This document shows positions 35,642-45,767 of a stretch of DNA of 64,000 nucleotides, piece after piece. Under the pieces are notes generated by a model. It did not search any database. It saw only the letters and a program-made list of their open reading frames with translations, and had not been told where the DNA came from. Both the position numbers and the translations under genes were made by a program. This DNA is from Tardiphaga sp. 709 (GTDB taxonomy: Bacteria > Pseudomonadota > Alphaproteobacteria > Rhizobiales > Xanthobacteraceae), in the NCBI RefSeq assembly GCF_032401055.1, contig NZ_CP135530.1, forward strand, positions 1-64,000. Reading direction: 5' to 3'. The first letter of the stretch is position 1. The number at the start of each line of letters is the position of its first letter.

Positions 35642-36107
35642 ATTAGTCTCCCTTGATCTGGATCGAAGGATGCCTCTTGCGACACGAACGCAAGGCTATC
35701 GAGATAAACGGCTGATCAATGGCGTCAGTTCCCTATATTGACCCTCGATGAGGAGCGATTGCTGGCTGGGTCGCCGCGCGCAAATCGGCAAGGAGGGCGG
35801 CTTGGCTACAACTCTCTCAGAGTCGCATAACATTCATTATGGAATATTTTCCTTCTCTGCCATCATTCTGAACGCGCCTCCGCGACCTCTGCCGTGTCTT
35901 CGTTGAAGCGCTAACTTTCGATCAGGGCCATGCTGCAATGGAGCGGCATGCCTCGATGGCGGCATCGGAATGGTGATAGCTAATGCTCTGGACGTCAAGC
36001 AGATGCGACGGGCACCAAGCCCGACCGCGAGTTCCGCCGAACGAAACGACGTGCTTGATAAGCTGCAACTGAAATCGGTCGTATCAAGTGCGGCGATGTA
36101 GACCTCA
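35642..36107. other. Intergenic stretch, no gene recognised
   Basis: About 465 bases between two minus-strand genes. No gene, repeat or recognisable operator was found. Confidence 0.35.
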
Positions 36108-36737
36108 TCAAGCCTCGATAAGATTGGCCTTAACAGCATACCGAACGAGGCCCGCGGTGGAGTGTATATTGAGCTTTCGCATGGCCGCCGCTCGATGTGT
36201 TTCAGTCGTTTTGACACTCACGCCCAACGCCGCGCTTATATGCTTATTGCTATAGCCCTCAGCAATAAGCTTAACGATTGTCGTCTCTCGTGGTGAGAGA
36301 GACGGGCCTGTGCATTCCATTCTGTCTTCGGCGGCGGCATTTTCGCCGTAAGCCTTACCGGCATAGTATGATTTGTGATGCATGAGCGACTCAACCGCCA
36401 CCAGAAGCATTTTATTGGCGTCCGACTTGCGCACGAATCCGCGAGCGCCAACTTCAGATGCCTGAAGTTGAAGAGCAACCGAATCGTGCATCGTGAAGAT
36501 GAGCACCTCGGTTACGAGCTTGCGCTCCCTGATTTGCTTCGCGACTTCGATGCCGGTCATGAACGGCATCGAGTAATCAATGATGGCAACATCCGGTTGC
36601 GCCTGTATGGCACAGGAGATGGCCTCCTTACCGTTCCGCGCTTCGGCGACGATTTCCCAACCGGGGCGACCTTCCAATACTGCACGAACACCAGCCCGGA
36701 CCGCGTCATGATCATCGGCTATCAATATCCGCTTCAT
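36108..36737 (-). CDS. NarL/FixJ-family response regulator (copy A)
   Basis: A 209-residue regulator with an N-terminal receiver (MKRILIADDHDAVRAGVRAV; phospho-acceptor Asp in VAIIDYSMPF, Lys in FVRKSDA) and a C-terminal LuxR-type helix-turn-helix (LSPRETTIVKLIAEGYSNKH, VSVKTTETHRAAAMRKL). It lies 65 bp downstream of a histidine kinase on the same strand and is its probable partner. It is clearly paralogous to the regulator at 38151, which shares the opening MKRILIADDH and the DYSMP, EGxSNK and AMRKL segments. Confidence 0.92.
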   Translation of the reverse strand: MKRILIADDHDAVRAGVRAVLEGRPGWEIVAEARNGKEAISCAIQAQPDVAIIDYSMPFMTGIEVAKQIRERKLVTEVLIFTMHDSVALQLQASEVGARGFVRKSDANKMLLVAVESLMHHKSYYAGKAYGENAAAEDRMECTGPSLSPRETTIVKLIAEGYSNKHISAALGVSVKTTETHRAAAMRKLNIHSTAGLVRYAVKANLIEA

Positions 36738-36802
36738 GTATTATTGCTCCGGTTTCGTTTTTGCACGGGAAGCGGGCTAACTTTCGGAATTCTCTTTACT
36801 TA

Positions 36803-37666
36803 CTAAGCATCCACTGTTGCAGTCGCGAGCCGCCGTTCTTTAGCGGCGCTACAATTCTTCTTGGGCGATGATCGGAGGCCGGCTTTTAAGGGCTCTCGTG
36901 GAATGGTCGCGTACACCGTAGTCCCGCTGCGCTTCGCCGGGTATGACGGCCGAATTTCAAACGTGCCTCCCAGCTGATCCAGTCTCGCCCTCATTGACGG
37001 AATTCCAACGCCAACTGAAATTGCTCTAATGTTATCTTTCGCCCGGGAGGCCAGCATTCCGCAGCCGTCATCGCTAATCCGAAGCGTGATGTTATTGTCG
37101 GTTGCCTTGATCGAGATATTTACCTGCGTCGCTTTCGCGTGCCTGAGGACGTTCGCGAGAGCTTCCTGGACAACTCTCAGCATCGACCGCTGCGTTTCAT
37201 ACGGTAATTCATCGACCGCAGCATCGATCTTAAGGTGCGTCTCCAGCGAAGCCCGCGATGATAGCTCCACTACAAATCGCTCAATCGCGGACTTCAACCC
37301 GTCGAGCAAATTCTGGGGATGCAACAGATAATTAAACGCCCTGATTTCCTTAAGGGCTCGACGGATCAGCGCATCGATCACGTCACACACTTCTATGGCG
37401 CTGCCGACGTCAGCGGCGGCACGCCTCATTCGCATCATACTGAAGCTCACGTCCAGCAGATGTTGGCAAGTGGCATCGTGGAGGTCTGATGCGATCCGTT
37501 GCTGCATGTCGTCTTGCAGCGCCAAAAGCCGTGTTGCAAGACTCGACTTGCCAGGTCTCAACTTTGTTCGCGCACTAGCAGTGCCGTCGCAAGCGTCGTG
37601 AACCACGACCTTCGCCCGGACATGATTTGCACGCGATTCGTCTACGTGGCAGTCGTGGGACATCAT
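36803..37666 (-). CDS. Soluble NarX/DegS-type histidine kinase
   Basis: A 287-residue kinase with no membrane helix and no recognised sensor domain in its first 40 residues. HisKA_3 dimerisation/phospho-acceptor box: QRIASDLHDATCQHLLDVSF with the phospho-His. ATPase domain: VVQEALANVLRHAKAT, LRISDDGCGM and SVGVGIPSMRARL. It probably receives its signal from a partner protein or a short N-terminal region. Two closely related regulators lie on either side (36108 minus, 38151 plus), so it may phosphorylate both. The ATG is doubled (ATGATG). Confidence 0.9.
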   Translation of the reverse strand: MMSHDCHVDESRANHVRAKVVVHDACDGTASARTKLRPGKSSLATRLLALQDDMQQRIASDLHDATCQHLLDVSFSMMRMRRAAADVGSAIEVCDVIDALIRRALKEIRAFNYLLHPQNLLDGLKSAIERFVVELSSRASLETHLKIDAAVDELPYETQRSMLRVVQEALANVLRHAKATQVNISIKATDNNITLRISDDGCGMLASRAKDNIRAISVGVGIPSMRARLDQLGGTFEIRPSYPAKRSGTTVYATIPREPLKAGLRSSPKKNCSAAKERRLATATVDA

Positions 37667-38150
37667 GTGTCCGATGCGCTTTAGATCGAGCTATGAGCAG
37701 ATAATCATTAAGGTCAATACGATCGTTCTCTTAGGTAGATTTCTCTTAGTGGTACCCTTGATTGAATCGACGTCAAGCAAAATTGTACCGGTCGTCATTC
37801 GCGATCGCATCGCCATGCGAGGACGTGTTCTTCGCTACAGGAGAACTTTTAATTACTTGCTATGTATGCGCTAGGCTTCGTGCCCACATCGCAGGGCATG
37901 AATGCCGCTGCCGGAACTGGCGCCGTGAACAATTTGTCGCCTGCTTAGTAGTTTTGCGGATACCCATGTCGATCACCGTAACTCCAGAATACGCCTAACC
38001 GTAGATTAATGCGGAGTGATCGCGTCTGCGTCGGCAGGTTCCGCTTTTTCTCCTGCGACACCGGCGCAGGCCCTCATCGTAAGGCGACACTTTGCAGTCG
38101 GCTTACCTCCAAGATGCATATCGTCATATCCAGCGAGCGGGGACGGCGCC
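37667..38150. promoter_or_regulatory. Divergent region between histidine kinase and second regulator
   Basis: About 480 bases, AT-richer than its neighbours. The 8-mer TCTCTTAG is repeated (near 37727 and 37742), and several AT tracts could be -10 elements, but no convincing operator or promoter could be fixed. It must contain the promoters of both divergent genes. Confidence 0.3.
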
Positions 38151-38786
38151 GTGAAGCGCATCTTAATCGCAGACGATCATGAAGTCGTGCGAACCGGACT
38201 TCGCGCCATCGTTGAAGCCCACGCTGACTGGGTGGTGAGCGGAGAAGCCAGCAATGGCATAGATGCAGTTGCCGTCGCCAAAGAGAGGAAGCCAGATATC
38301 GCCATCGTCGATTACTCGATGCCCGCCATGAACGGCTTGGAGGTAAGCCGTCAGATTAAGTTGCAATGCCCAAGTACGCAGGTGCTTATCCTGACAATGA
38401 ACGAGAGCAAGGAGGTTCTCGCCGAAATGTTGCTGGCTGGAGTGCGAGGTTTTGTATTGAAGTCAGATGCCCGAAATCATTTGGTCGCAGCTATCGAGGC
38501 ATTGCTTGGCCATCGGCCGTACTTCACGGGCATCGCCCTGGAAAAACTACTTCACGACTACGTCGCAAACAACCAAGACAGATCGGAGGTCTCACTGTCC
38601 CCGCGCGAGCAGCATGTCGTTCAACTTATCGCCGAAGGGCATAGCAATAAGTCCGCAAGCGCGCTTCTCACCGTTAGTGTGAAAACGGTTGAGGCTCACC
38701 GCGCGTCGGCGATGCGCAAGCTCGGCCTTTCCTGCACCGCCGAACTGGTTCGGTATGCAATTCGCGTAAAACTGACTGGACCTTGA
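38151..38786 (+). CDS. NarL/FixJ-family response regulator (copy B)
   Basis: A 211-residue regulator starting at GTG 38151. Receiver: VKRILIADDHEVVRTGLRAI with the phospho-acceptor Asp in IAIVDYSMPA and Lys in FVLKSDA. LuxR-type helix-turn-helix: LSPREQHVVQLIAEGHSNKS and VSVKTVEAHRASAMRKLGLS. It is paralogous to copy A at 36108 and stands on the other side of the same histidine kinase, divergent from it. A longer frame to 38016 adds 45 residues of unlike composition and was rejected in favour of the start matching copy A. Confidence 0.9.
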   Translation: MKRILIADDHEVVRTGLRAIVEAHADWVVSGEASNGIDAVAVAKERKPDIAIVDYSMPAMNGLEVSRQIKLQCPSTQVLILTMNESKEVLAEMLLAGVRGFVLKSDARNHLVAAIEALLGHRPYFTGIALEKLLHDYVANNQDRSEVSLSPREQHVVQLIAEGHSNKSASALLTVSVKTVEAHRASAMRKLGLSCTAELVRYAIRVKLTGP

Positions 38787-39182
38787 ATGTCGGCGATATA
38801 ATCTGACCAGCGGTCCGTCATGAGTTCGCGAACCAGGCGTCTGCCGCACTTCTTGAGGCTCGCCTCTGCGGGGAACGTCTAACCGCATCCGCAGATAGTC
38901 CCTTAAAGCTGCCTTTTGTGCAATCAGCTTGTCTTTCAGGTTTGATCCGGACCCTCAATTTTCCCCTCAGTAAATCCCCCGGGTCACTAAGTGGATCATC
39001 CGATGGCGCTTTGGCCTCTCATCAGCATAGACTTACTTTGAAATCGATTGTTGACGTTGCCTTTCATCTGAGCCGATGCGCGCCGACCGGATGTGTCTTC
39101 CGATTTGCGGCAGGCATGCAGCTGAGAGCCACGGCGGCAGCCGGGTGTAACCGTCGCAGAAGAACTTTGTCAGTCAGGAGGA
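38787..39182. other. Intergenic stretch upstream of DUF1269 gene
   Basis: About 400 bases with no gene recognised. A TTGATCCGGACCCTCAA near 38940 was inspected as an FNR/FixK box but its second half does not match. The last bases hold a strong ribosome-binding site for the downstream gene. Confidence 0.35.
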
Positions 39183-39188
39183 ATGGAA

Positions 39189-39725
39189 ATGTCGGATCTT
39201 GTCGCGATTATCTATCCATCCGAGGAAAAGGCCGAAGAGGTGCGGCAGCGCCTGTTTAAACTGCAGAAGGAGTATCTGATCACGATCAGCGATGCTGTCA
39301 TTGCGGTGAAAACCGAGGCCGGTCCGGTCAAGCTGAACCAGTTGATGAATACCACCATGACCGGTGCGGCTTCCGGAAGCTTCTGGGGGCTCTTGATCGG
39401 CGTGCTATTCCTGAACCCGCTTCTCGGCGTGGCACTCGGCGCCGCATCCGGCGCTTTGGGCGGTGCGCTGACGGATTACGGGATCAACGATAAGTTCATG
39501 AAGGAGCTATCGGCGACCCTACAGCCGGGAAATGCGGCACTGTTCGTCCTCATCAAGAGCATCACGGCAGACAAGGTCCTTAAGGAGATCCAGGACGCCG
39601 GCGGCACCGTGCTGAAGACCTCCCTCGACGACGCCAAGGAGCAGGCGCTCCGGAACGCGCTCGCCAAGGCAACCGCCGAACCACCGGCTCAGGCAGGACC
39701 GGCAGCGTCCACGACGGCGACCTGA
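39189..39725 (+). CDS. DUF1269 family membrane-associated protein
   Basis: A 178-residue protein. An N-terminal ferredoxin-like stretch (SDLVAIIYPSEEKAEEVRQR) is followed by a Gly/Ala-rich hydrophobic hairpin (about residues 52-90, GLLIGVLFLNPLLGVALGAA) and a C-terminal repeat of the alpha/beta part (ALFVLIKSITADKVLKEI). This is the DUF1269 layout; function is unknown in the family. ATG 39189 was chosen because AGGAGG lies 7 bases before it; the ATG at 39183 touches that site. It lies 160 bp upstream of the RND efflux genes and may be co-regulated with them, but nothing proves it. Confidence 0.83.
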   Translation: MSDLVAIIYPSEEKAEEVRQRLFKLQKEYLITISDAVIAVKTEAGPVKLNQLMNTTMTGAASGSFWGLLIGVLFLNPLLGVALGAASGALGGALTDYGINDKFMKELSATLQPGNAALFVLIKSITADKVLKEIQDAGGTVLKTSLDDAKEQALRNALAKATAEPPAQAGPAASTTAT

Positions 39726-39884
39726 GCACCGGGCCGACGCATAGATTTAACACGCGAGCAGCGTGGATAGCTGTGCCAGGGCTCTTGTCTGCACCTTGCC
39801 GACGACCGATCCGCTCGATCTCAAGCAGATCGAGCGAACCGTTTTTGTCGAGTATTCGGTGCGAGACGGTTGGGGAGTCACATA

Positions 39885-41069
39885 ATGTGCCTTGCGGGTC
39901 CAATACGCCAAAGATCCTTCACCTTCGGCATCTCCATGGCGCTATTCACGGCTGCTCTGTTCGCCGAATCGTACGCTTTGGCCGAAACTCCGCTGCCGGT
40001 TGTCAGCGTGATGACCGTCGAAATTTCGGATACCTCGCCGAACAGCGAATTCATCGGGCGCGTTGAAGCCAAGAATGCTGTTGATATTCGTGCCCGCGTC
40101 GACGGCTTCCTCGACGAGCGACTGTTCAACGAAGGGCAACTCGTCACCGAGGGCCAGGACCTCTTTGCAATTGAAAGGACCACGCTGGAAATTGCTCTCG
40201 CGGCGGCGCAGGCCCGGCTTGGCGGCGCAACGGCGACGCTGCTGGATGCGGAAGGGCGACTGCAACGAAATCAGCGGCTGCGCCAGACCGATGCCGTTGC
40301 CCAAGCCACGCTGGACGAGGTCACGGCCGCGCGTGACACGGCGCGCGCTTCCGTCCTGCTGGCGGAGACCGATGTGAAGCAGGCCGAGCTGAACCTCGGA
40401 TATGCCAGCATCAAGGCGCCCATCACCGGCCGCATCGGCCGTGCCAATTTTTCGATCGGCAGCCTCATCGGCCCCTCCTCGACGCCACTGGCCCGTGTCG
40501 TACAGATTGACCCCATCCGCATCGTCTTCTCGGTCAGCGACCGGGCTATCCTGCAGCTTCGCGCCGGCGCCATCGACGCCAGCACCGAGGAGCTTTCCAA
40601 ACGCTTCATCCCGAGGCTTCGCCTGACTTCCGGAGACGAATATCCGGAGCCGGGCATGATCGAGTTTGTCGGCAACGAGTTCGATCCACGGACCGGCACC
40701 CTGCCCGTCTGGGCCCAATTCCCGAATCCACGCTCCATTCTTGTCCCCGGGCAATTTCTCACCGTCGTCGTCCGGACAGCAGCCGCATCACAGCGCCCCA
40801 TCGTTCCCGTCAATGCTGTCGAGCAGGATCGCGACGGCAGGTTCGTTCTCGTCGTCGATGACGCCGACAAAGTCGCTGTCAGGCGAATTCGGGTCGGCAC
40901 ACAGATCGGACAGACCTGGGCAGTCGATGACGGCCTCAAAGGTGGCGAACGGCTGATCGTGGACGGCATGACGAACGCGCGCCCCGGCACGCTTGTCCGG
41001 CCCATCCCATCCGACGCGTGGAGCGGAGCCGCCGCCCAAAGTAAATCAGGCGCATCACTCAAGCCTTGA
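39885..41069 (+). CDS. RND efflux periplasmic adaptor (MexA/AcrA family)
   Basis: A 394-residue membrane-fusion protein with a signal peptide (FGISMALFTAALFAESYALA), the lipoyl/coiled-coil/beta-barrel order of AcrA proteins, and clear family motifs: FIGRVEAKNAVDIRARVDGF, a coiled-coil hairpin (about residues 90-165), YASIKAPITGRIGRANFSIG and a C-terminal VDDGLKGGERLIVDGM. No lipobox Cys is evident at the cleavage site. It links the RND pump encoded 18 bp downstream to an outer-membrane channel; no channel gene follows. ATG 39885 was chosen over TTG 39870. Confidence 0.92.
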   Translation: MCLAGPIRQRSFTFGISMALFTAALFAESYALAETPLPVVSVMTVEISDTSPNSEFIGRVEAKNAVDIRARVDGFLDERLFNEGQLVTEGQDLFAIERTTLEIALAAAQARLGGATATLLDAEGRLQRNQRLRQTDAVAQATLDEVTAARDTARASVLLAETDVKQAELNLGYASIKAPITGRIGRANFSIGSLIGPSSTPLARVVQIDPIRIVFSVSDRAILQLRAGAIDASTEELSKRFIPRLRLTSGDEYPEPGMIEFVGNEFDPRTGTLPVWAQFPNPRSILVPGQFLTVVVRTAAASQRPIVPVNAVEQDRDGRFVLVVDDADKVAVRRIRVGTQIGQTWAVDDGLKGGERLIVDGMTNARPGTLVRPIPSDAWSGAAAQSKSGASLKP

Positions 41070-41087
41070 GCGCTGGAGGTTCCCCGG

Positions 41088-44000
41088 ATGGTCCCTGCCT
41101 TCTTCATCGATCACCCCCGGTTTGCGATGGTTGTCGCCATCGTCATGATGCTTGCCGGACTGGTCGCTCTGACGAATATTCCGGTCGCCCAGTTTCCTCC
41201 GATCACGCCGCCGGAAATCCAGGTCACCGCCAGTTATCCCGGGGCCAATGCCAGCGTGGTGATGGACAGCGTCGGAGCGGCTATCGAAGAGCAGGTCAAT
41301 GGCGTTGAGCACATGCTCTATATGTCGTCGACAAGCACCAACAGCGGCACCTATTCGCTGACGGTCACCTTCGCAGTCGGCACCGATCCCTCGATCGCGC
41401 AGGTGAATGTCCAGAACCGCGTGGCCATGGCGACGGCCCGGTTGCCGCCGACCGTCACGCAGACCGGCGTGTCCGTGCGCAGCCGATCGACCAGCATGTT
41501 GATGGGCGTCGCGGTCTACTCTCCCAAGGGAACAAGGGACGACATCTTCATCAGCAACTTTGCCTCGATCAATGTGCGCGATGCGATCGCGCGCGTCCGC
41601 GGCGTGGGCGACGCGAGTGTCTTCGGCCCGGCCTACAGCATGCGGATCTGGATGAACCCGGACCGCATGACGGCGCTCGGGATCACCGCCGCGGATCTGA
41701 TGAGCGCCGTCAAAGCGCAGAATGCACAGGCTTCCGTCGGCCAGATCGGCTCTGCCCCCGCACAAAAGGGACAACAGCTTCAACTGACGATCACGGCACG
41801 TGGGCGACTGGCCACGCCTCGAGAATTCGAGAACGTCGTGGTGCGAACGAACAGTGACGGCGCGATCGTCCGCATCCGCGACGTCGCGCGGGTCGAACTG
41901 GGCGCGGAAAGTTACGGCACGCAGTCGCGCTTCAATGGACTACCCAGCGCAACCCTGGTTGTCTATCAGGCGCCCGATGCCAATGCCCTGGCGGTGGCGC
42001 AGACCATCCGGGCCGAACTGACGCGGATCTCCGCCAGCTTTCCCGAGGATCTTGCCTATCGCGTTGTGTTCGACAATACGTCCTTCGTGATCGAAACGAT
42101 CCGCGAGATCATGATCACGCTGCTCATTACATTTCTCCTCGTGGTCCTCGTCACCTATATCTTCCTTCAGGATTGGCGCGCCACGCTCATTCCCACGCTG
42201 ACGATCCCTGTTTCCTTGGTCGGCAGCTTCGCGGTCCTCTACCTGTTCGGCTATTCCGCCAACACGATCACATTGTTCGGGATTATTCTGGCCATCAGCC
42301 TTGTCGTCGACGACGCCATTATCGTCGTCGAGAACGTCCAGCGCGTAATGGCAGAACACGATGACATCACGACCGCTGAGGCCGCGCGCCGCACCATGAA
42401 GCAGGTCACCGGGCCGATTGTCACCACCACGCTGGTGCTGGGCGCACTGTTCGTGCCGATTGCGTTTCTCAGCGGGATTACCGGGCAGCTCTATCAACAG
42501 TTCGCCGTAACCATCCTCGTGACCATCACATTCTCGACGATGAACGCCTTGACATTGAGCCCAGCGCTGTGCGCGCTCATTTTACGCCGACGAGAGCCGC
42601 CTTCATTCGCGCTGTTTCGCGGCTTCAACACCGCCCTCGATGTCTCTCGCCGTTGGTATATCGCCGGCGTGATCGGCGCATCGCGGCGCGTCGTCATCAC
42701 GTCGCTGGCGTTTCTGACGTTGCTGGGCGGTGTCTACGGCATATTTCGCATCCTGCCGTCCGGCTTCATTCCGTCGGAAGACCTCGGCTACATGTTCGTC
42801 AATGTGCAGCTTCCCAACGCCGCATCCCTGCAACGGACCGAAACCGTGCTTCAGGAGGTTGTTGGTGTGATGAGAGCGACGCCCGGTGTGGCCGACATCA
42901 TCACGATCGCGGGCACCAGCCTGATCAGCGGCAACGCTTCGGAATCGGGCATGGTGATTGCGGCGCTCAAACCCTGGCGTGAGCGCGGCGATCGATCCAC
43001 CAGTATCGACGGAATTATCACCGCCCTGCGTGTGCGCTTTGCGGGCGTCGCCGGTGCAACCATGGTGCCCTTCAATCCGCCAGCCATTCCGGGCCTCGGC
43101 ACGACGGGCGGATTCGATTTGCGTATCCAGGCGCGCAACGGCCAGAGCCAGCAGCAACTGGCCGAGGCAATCCGCGGAATTGTTGTTGGCGCGACCCAAA
43201 CGCCGGGTGTTGCGGGCGTCTTCAGCACGTTTACGGCAGACATTCCCCAGATCTATCTCGACGTCGATCGCAAGAAAGCGGAGCTCCTTGGCGTTTCACC
43301 CGGCAGCATCTTCGCGACGATGCAGGCGCATCTGGGATCGTCTTATGTCGATGATTTCAACATCTTCTCCCGCGTGTTTCAGGTGCGCCTGCAGGACGAG
43401 CCGGAATTCCGCAGCCGCAGTCAGGACATCGAACGTCTGCATGTGCGCAGCCAGAGCGGCGATCTCGTCTCGTTGCAGGCCATCGCCACCTTGACAACGA
43501 CGACGGGACCGAATGCCGTCAACCGCTACAACCTGTTTCCCGCGGCCTCGATCAATGGCCAGGCTGCGCCGGGCACCAGCAGCAGCCAAAGCATCGACAG
43601 AATGCAGGCGCTGGCCGGGCGCGCACTTCCGGACGGCTTCGGTTTCGAGTGGACCGGCCTTGCCTTTCATGAACATGCGGCGGCCGGCCAGACATTGACC
43701 GTGCTGATGATGGGCGTGCTGTTCACCTATCTGTTCCTGGTGGCACAATACGAGAGCTGGAGCGTACCGGTCGCGGTCATCCTGTCCGTGTCTGTCGCGA
43801 TCTTCGGCGCATTGGCAGCGCTTGCCATCGCCGCCATCGCCCTGGATCTTTATGCGCAGATCGGCCTCATCCTGCTCATTGGACTTGCCGCCAAGAACGC
43901 CATCCTGATCGTTGAATTTGCCAAGACCCGCCGCGAAGACGGAATGAGCATTGTGGATGCTGCCGTGACAGGGACCAGCGAGCGATATCGCCCTATTCTC

Positions 44001-44204
44001 ATGACGGCATTCGCAACCGTGGTCGGCTGCATCCCCCTCATCGCCGCGACCGGCGCTGGCGCCGGCAGCCGCCGCTCAATTGGTATGACATTGTTCGGGG
44101 GCCTGCTAATCGGAACAATTGTCGGCGTGCTCTTGATCCCGCTGCTTTATATCGCGGTTCAGAGCATTCGCGAGCGCGTCAAGGCACGGCTGATTTCGAC
44201 TTGA
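41088..44204 (+). CDS. RND multidrug-type efflux permease (HAE1/AcrB family)
   Basis: A 1038-residue proton-driven efflux pump with 12 membrane helices and two large periplasmic loops. The opening [20 protein letters not shown], the porter-domain [17 protein letters not shown] and the TM4 motif [18 protein letters not shown], holding the proton-relay Asp pair near residue 408, are characteristic of HAE1 transporters. The C-terminal half contains [16 protein letters not shown] and [20 protein letters not shown]. Length and motifs are complete. Substrates could be lipophilic drugs, dyes or detergents. It is encoded with its adaptor in one operon; there is no local TetR/AcrR repressor. Confidence 0.93.
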   Translation: MVPAFFIDHPRFAMVVAIVMMLAGLVALTNIPVAQFPPITPPEIQVTASYPGANASVVMDSVGAAIEEQVNGVEHMLYMSSTSTNSGTYSLTVTFAVGTDPSIAQVNVQNRVAMATARLPPTVTQTGVSVRSRSTSMLMGVAVYSPKGTRDDIFISNFASINVRDAIARVRGVGDASVFGPAYSMRIWMNPDRMTALGITAADLMSAVKAQNAQASVGQIGSAPAQKGQQLQLTITARGRLATPREFENVVVRTNSDGAIVRIRDVARVELGAESYGTQSRFNGLPSATLVVYQAPDANALAVAQTIRAELTRISASFPEDLAYRVVFDNTSFVIETIREIMITLLITFLLVVLVTYIFLQDWRATLIPTLTIPVSLVGSFAVLYLFGYSANTITLFGIILAISLVVDDAIIVVENVQRVMAEHDDITTAEAARRTMKQVTGPIVTTTLVLGALFVPIAFLSGITGQLYQQFAVTILVTITFSTMNALTLSPALCALILRRREPPSFALFRGFNTALDVSRRWYIAGVIGASRRVVITSLAFLTLLGGVYGIFRILPSGFIPSEDLGYMFVNVQLPNAASLQRTETVLQEVVGVMRATPGVADIITIAGTSLISGNASESGMVIAALKPWRERGDRSTSIDGIITALRVRFAGVAGATMVPFNPPAIPGLGTTGGFDLRIQARNGQSQQQLAEAIRGIVVGATQTPGVAGVFSTFTADIPQIYLDVDRKKAELLGVSPGSIFATMQAHLGSSYVDDFNIFSRVFQVRLQDEPEFRSRSQDIERLHVRSQSGDLVSLQAIATLTTTTGPNAVNRYNLFPAASINGQAAPGTSSSQSIDRMQALAGRALPDGFGFEWTGLAFHEHAAAGQTLTVLMMGVLFTYLFLVAQYESWSVPVAVILSVSVAIFGALAALAIAAIALDLYAQIGLILLIGLAAKNAILIVEFAKTRREDGMSIVDAAVTGTSERYRPILMTAFATVVGCIPLIAATGAGAGSRRSIGMTLFGGLLIGTIVGVLLIPLLYIAVQSIRERVKARLIST

Positions 44205-44302
44205 CGTGAGGCTTCGACCTGCGAACGCGAAAGATCTTCTGCTGCAGTCATGCCGACAGACCCGTTTCGCAGAGCCCACCGGAATTTATCCAGACAAGAG
44301 CC

Positions 44303-44821
44303 TTAGCGGGCGTCTCGGCGAGCCTGGGCGCGCTTATTGGCCTGTGACACTCTCCCAATTTTTGACGGGGGAATTCTGAAATTCCGACGCCGGCTCGGAA
44401 TAGATCGCATTCCTTCGCTCGAGCCAAAATCATTCGGTGGTCGAGCAAATTGCTTTGCCCGCCGAAGGGCTAACGCTCGCCGCGCGGCCTCTCCGAGTTC
44501 TTTTTTCGCCTCGAACTTCTGCAGGCGCTTTATCTCCTTGCTAATGCGCTTGATCGCCGCAACAAAAACCTGCTTGCGCCGAGTTGCATGCTCGGCAGTC
44601 CCTGAAAAACTGCCGCCCCGAGGCTCAGCTTTCCCTCTTGCCTCGCGCTGCCGATGTCGCGCGAAAGTGCGCTCCTTTTCACTTAGATCCCGGAGCCTCG
44701 AGCGAAGGGTTTCGAGCTTGTCACGCGTGAGTTCCCCGATAGACGGATGATGAGTCGACAGGACGATTTCAAGCTCGTCATGCTTCAAAATGCTGGCTTC
44801 AAATCTGCAGGATGCCGACAT
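44303..44821 (-). CDS. Hypothetical basic, helical protein
   Basis: A 172-residue highly charged protein, rich in Arg and Lys with a long helical central part (DLSEKERTFARHRQREARGK, RRKQVFVAAIKRISKEIKRL). The C-terminal 50 residues are very basic (SIPSRRRNFRIPPSK), suggesting nucleic-acid contact. No known family was recognised. ATG 44821 was chosen because GGAG lies 7 bases before it; a frame to 44875 adds 18 residues. It is divergent from the small gene at 44968. Confidence 0.65.
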   Translation of the reverse strand: MSASCRFEASILKHDELEIVLSTHHPSIGELTRDKLETLRSRLRDLSEKERTFARHRQREARGKAEPRGGSFSGTAEHATRRKQVFVAAIKRISKEIKRLQKFEAKKELGEAARRALALRRAKQFARPPNDFGSSEGMRSIPSRRRNFRIPPSKIGRVSQANKRAQARRDAR

Positions 44822-44967
44822 AGCCGTCTCCAGAGTTGGGCGGGCCCGCCAGTAAGAAAATTTTAACCGAAACAATAAGGCTGCCTGAACATAACTCGTT
44901 TGCGTCGGTTGCGACCTTAGGATGACAACCTAGGGAGGAACACTTCCGGGTTAACTGGAGCTATCGA

Positions 44968-45219
44968 ATGACCGAGGATGATGTTCTCGCCGCCATTGCA
45001 TTAGTGCGTTCTCAGATGCGTCGCGTCCGGAATGACATCATCCAACTTCAACGAATTGGGATAGACATCGGCCCCTCTCAGAGCTCGCTCGATCGACTCC
45101 AAGGCAAGCTCGATCTCTTGTTGGATGAGCGCGATGCACTCGCAGGCGATGCGAGGCGTAAATATCCCCGGAATAGAAAACGTCCCGCGGCTAATCGCCG
45201 GCCTAACAAGGCCAAATAA
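44968..45219 (+). CDS. Small hypothetical protein
   Basis: An 83-residue protein with a helical N-terminal part (LAAIALVRSQMRRVRNDIIQ, DRLQGKLDLLLDERDAL) and a very basic tail (RRKYPRNRKRPAANRRPNK). It may bind nucleic acid. The ATG is preceded by TGGAG at a fair distance. It converges with the Tat-signal gene on the other strand, ending one base before it. Family unknown. Confidence 0.55.
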   Translation: MTEDDVLAAIALVRSQMRRVRNDIIQLQRIGIDIGPSQSSLDRLQGKLDLLLDERDALAGDARRKYPRNRKRPAANRRPNKAK

Positions 45220-45220
45220 T

Positions 45221-45496
45221 TTACCATCGCCATCCGCAATGACGGCGCCCGCGATGCCACCAGCACACCCAGCGACGCCCGCCCCGGGAGCGTCTTCGCC
45301 AGCCGGGTCCGTGTGGCGGCCCCCATTGCGCTGGCGTGATCAGATCGGCCCGCATTTCAGTCGCGCCCAAGACAGGTGCGACAGGCATAGCCTCTGCGAC
45401 ATCAACGAAGCGAATGCCGGTCGCACCAATTGCCGCGACCACGAGCGCATTGCTCGCTAAACCAAGAAATGCCCGACGGTTAGGGATATCCGGCAT
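45221..45496 (-). CDS. Small exported Arg/Trp-rich protein with Tat-like signal
   Basis: A 91-residue protein. The N-terminus (PNRRAFLGLASNALVVAAIG) resembles a twin-arginine signal, with the RRAFLG core. The mature part is short, Gly/Pro-rich, and ends in a dense run of Arg, Trp, Cys and His (RRWVCWWHRGRRHCGWRW). Small exported proteins of this composition recur in Bradyrhizobium-like genomes, but their function is not known. Possible roles include metal or haem binding through Cys/His/Trp or membrane action; these are guesses. Confidence 0.65.
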   Translation of the reverse strand: MPDIPNRRAFLGLASNALVVAAIGATGIRFVDVAEAMPVAPVLGATEMRADLITPAQWGPPHGPGWRRRSRGGRRWVCWWHRGRRHCGWRW

Positions 45497-45767
45497 TGTA
45501 GCGTCCTCATAAGCAAGCTCACCTGCACAGACTATATTGTGAATGATTTGCGATAATCCGACATCGGCAGAAACCCTGAGTTTTATGCAACCTAAGTAAG
45601 ATCGCGCGCTATGGCCGGCGATGTCTGGCGTTCCACCGGCTCAGGGTTTTCCCCAATAGCAATACGCGCGGCGATCTAGATGATCGTCTCTCCGATGTAT
45701 GGACGATGATTCGCGAGGCCGGAAGCTGCCCAACGAAGACGGCGCCTCGCGATCGGAGAATGCCACC

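Noticed and set aside
38935-38960. FNR/FixK box upstream of the DUF1269 gene
   Set aside because: The second half-site (CCTCAA) does not fit ATCAA at the right spacing.
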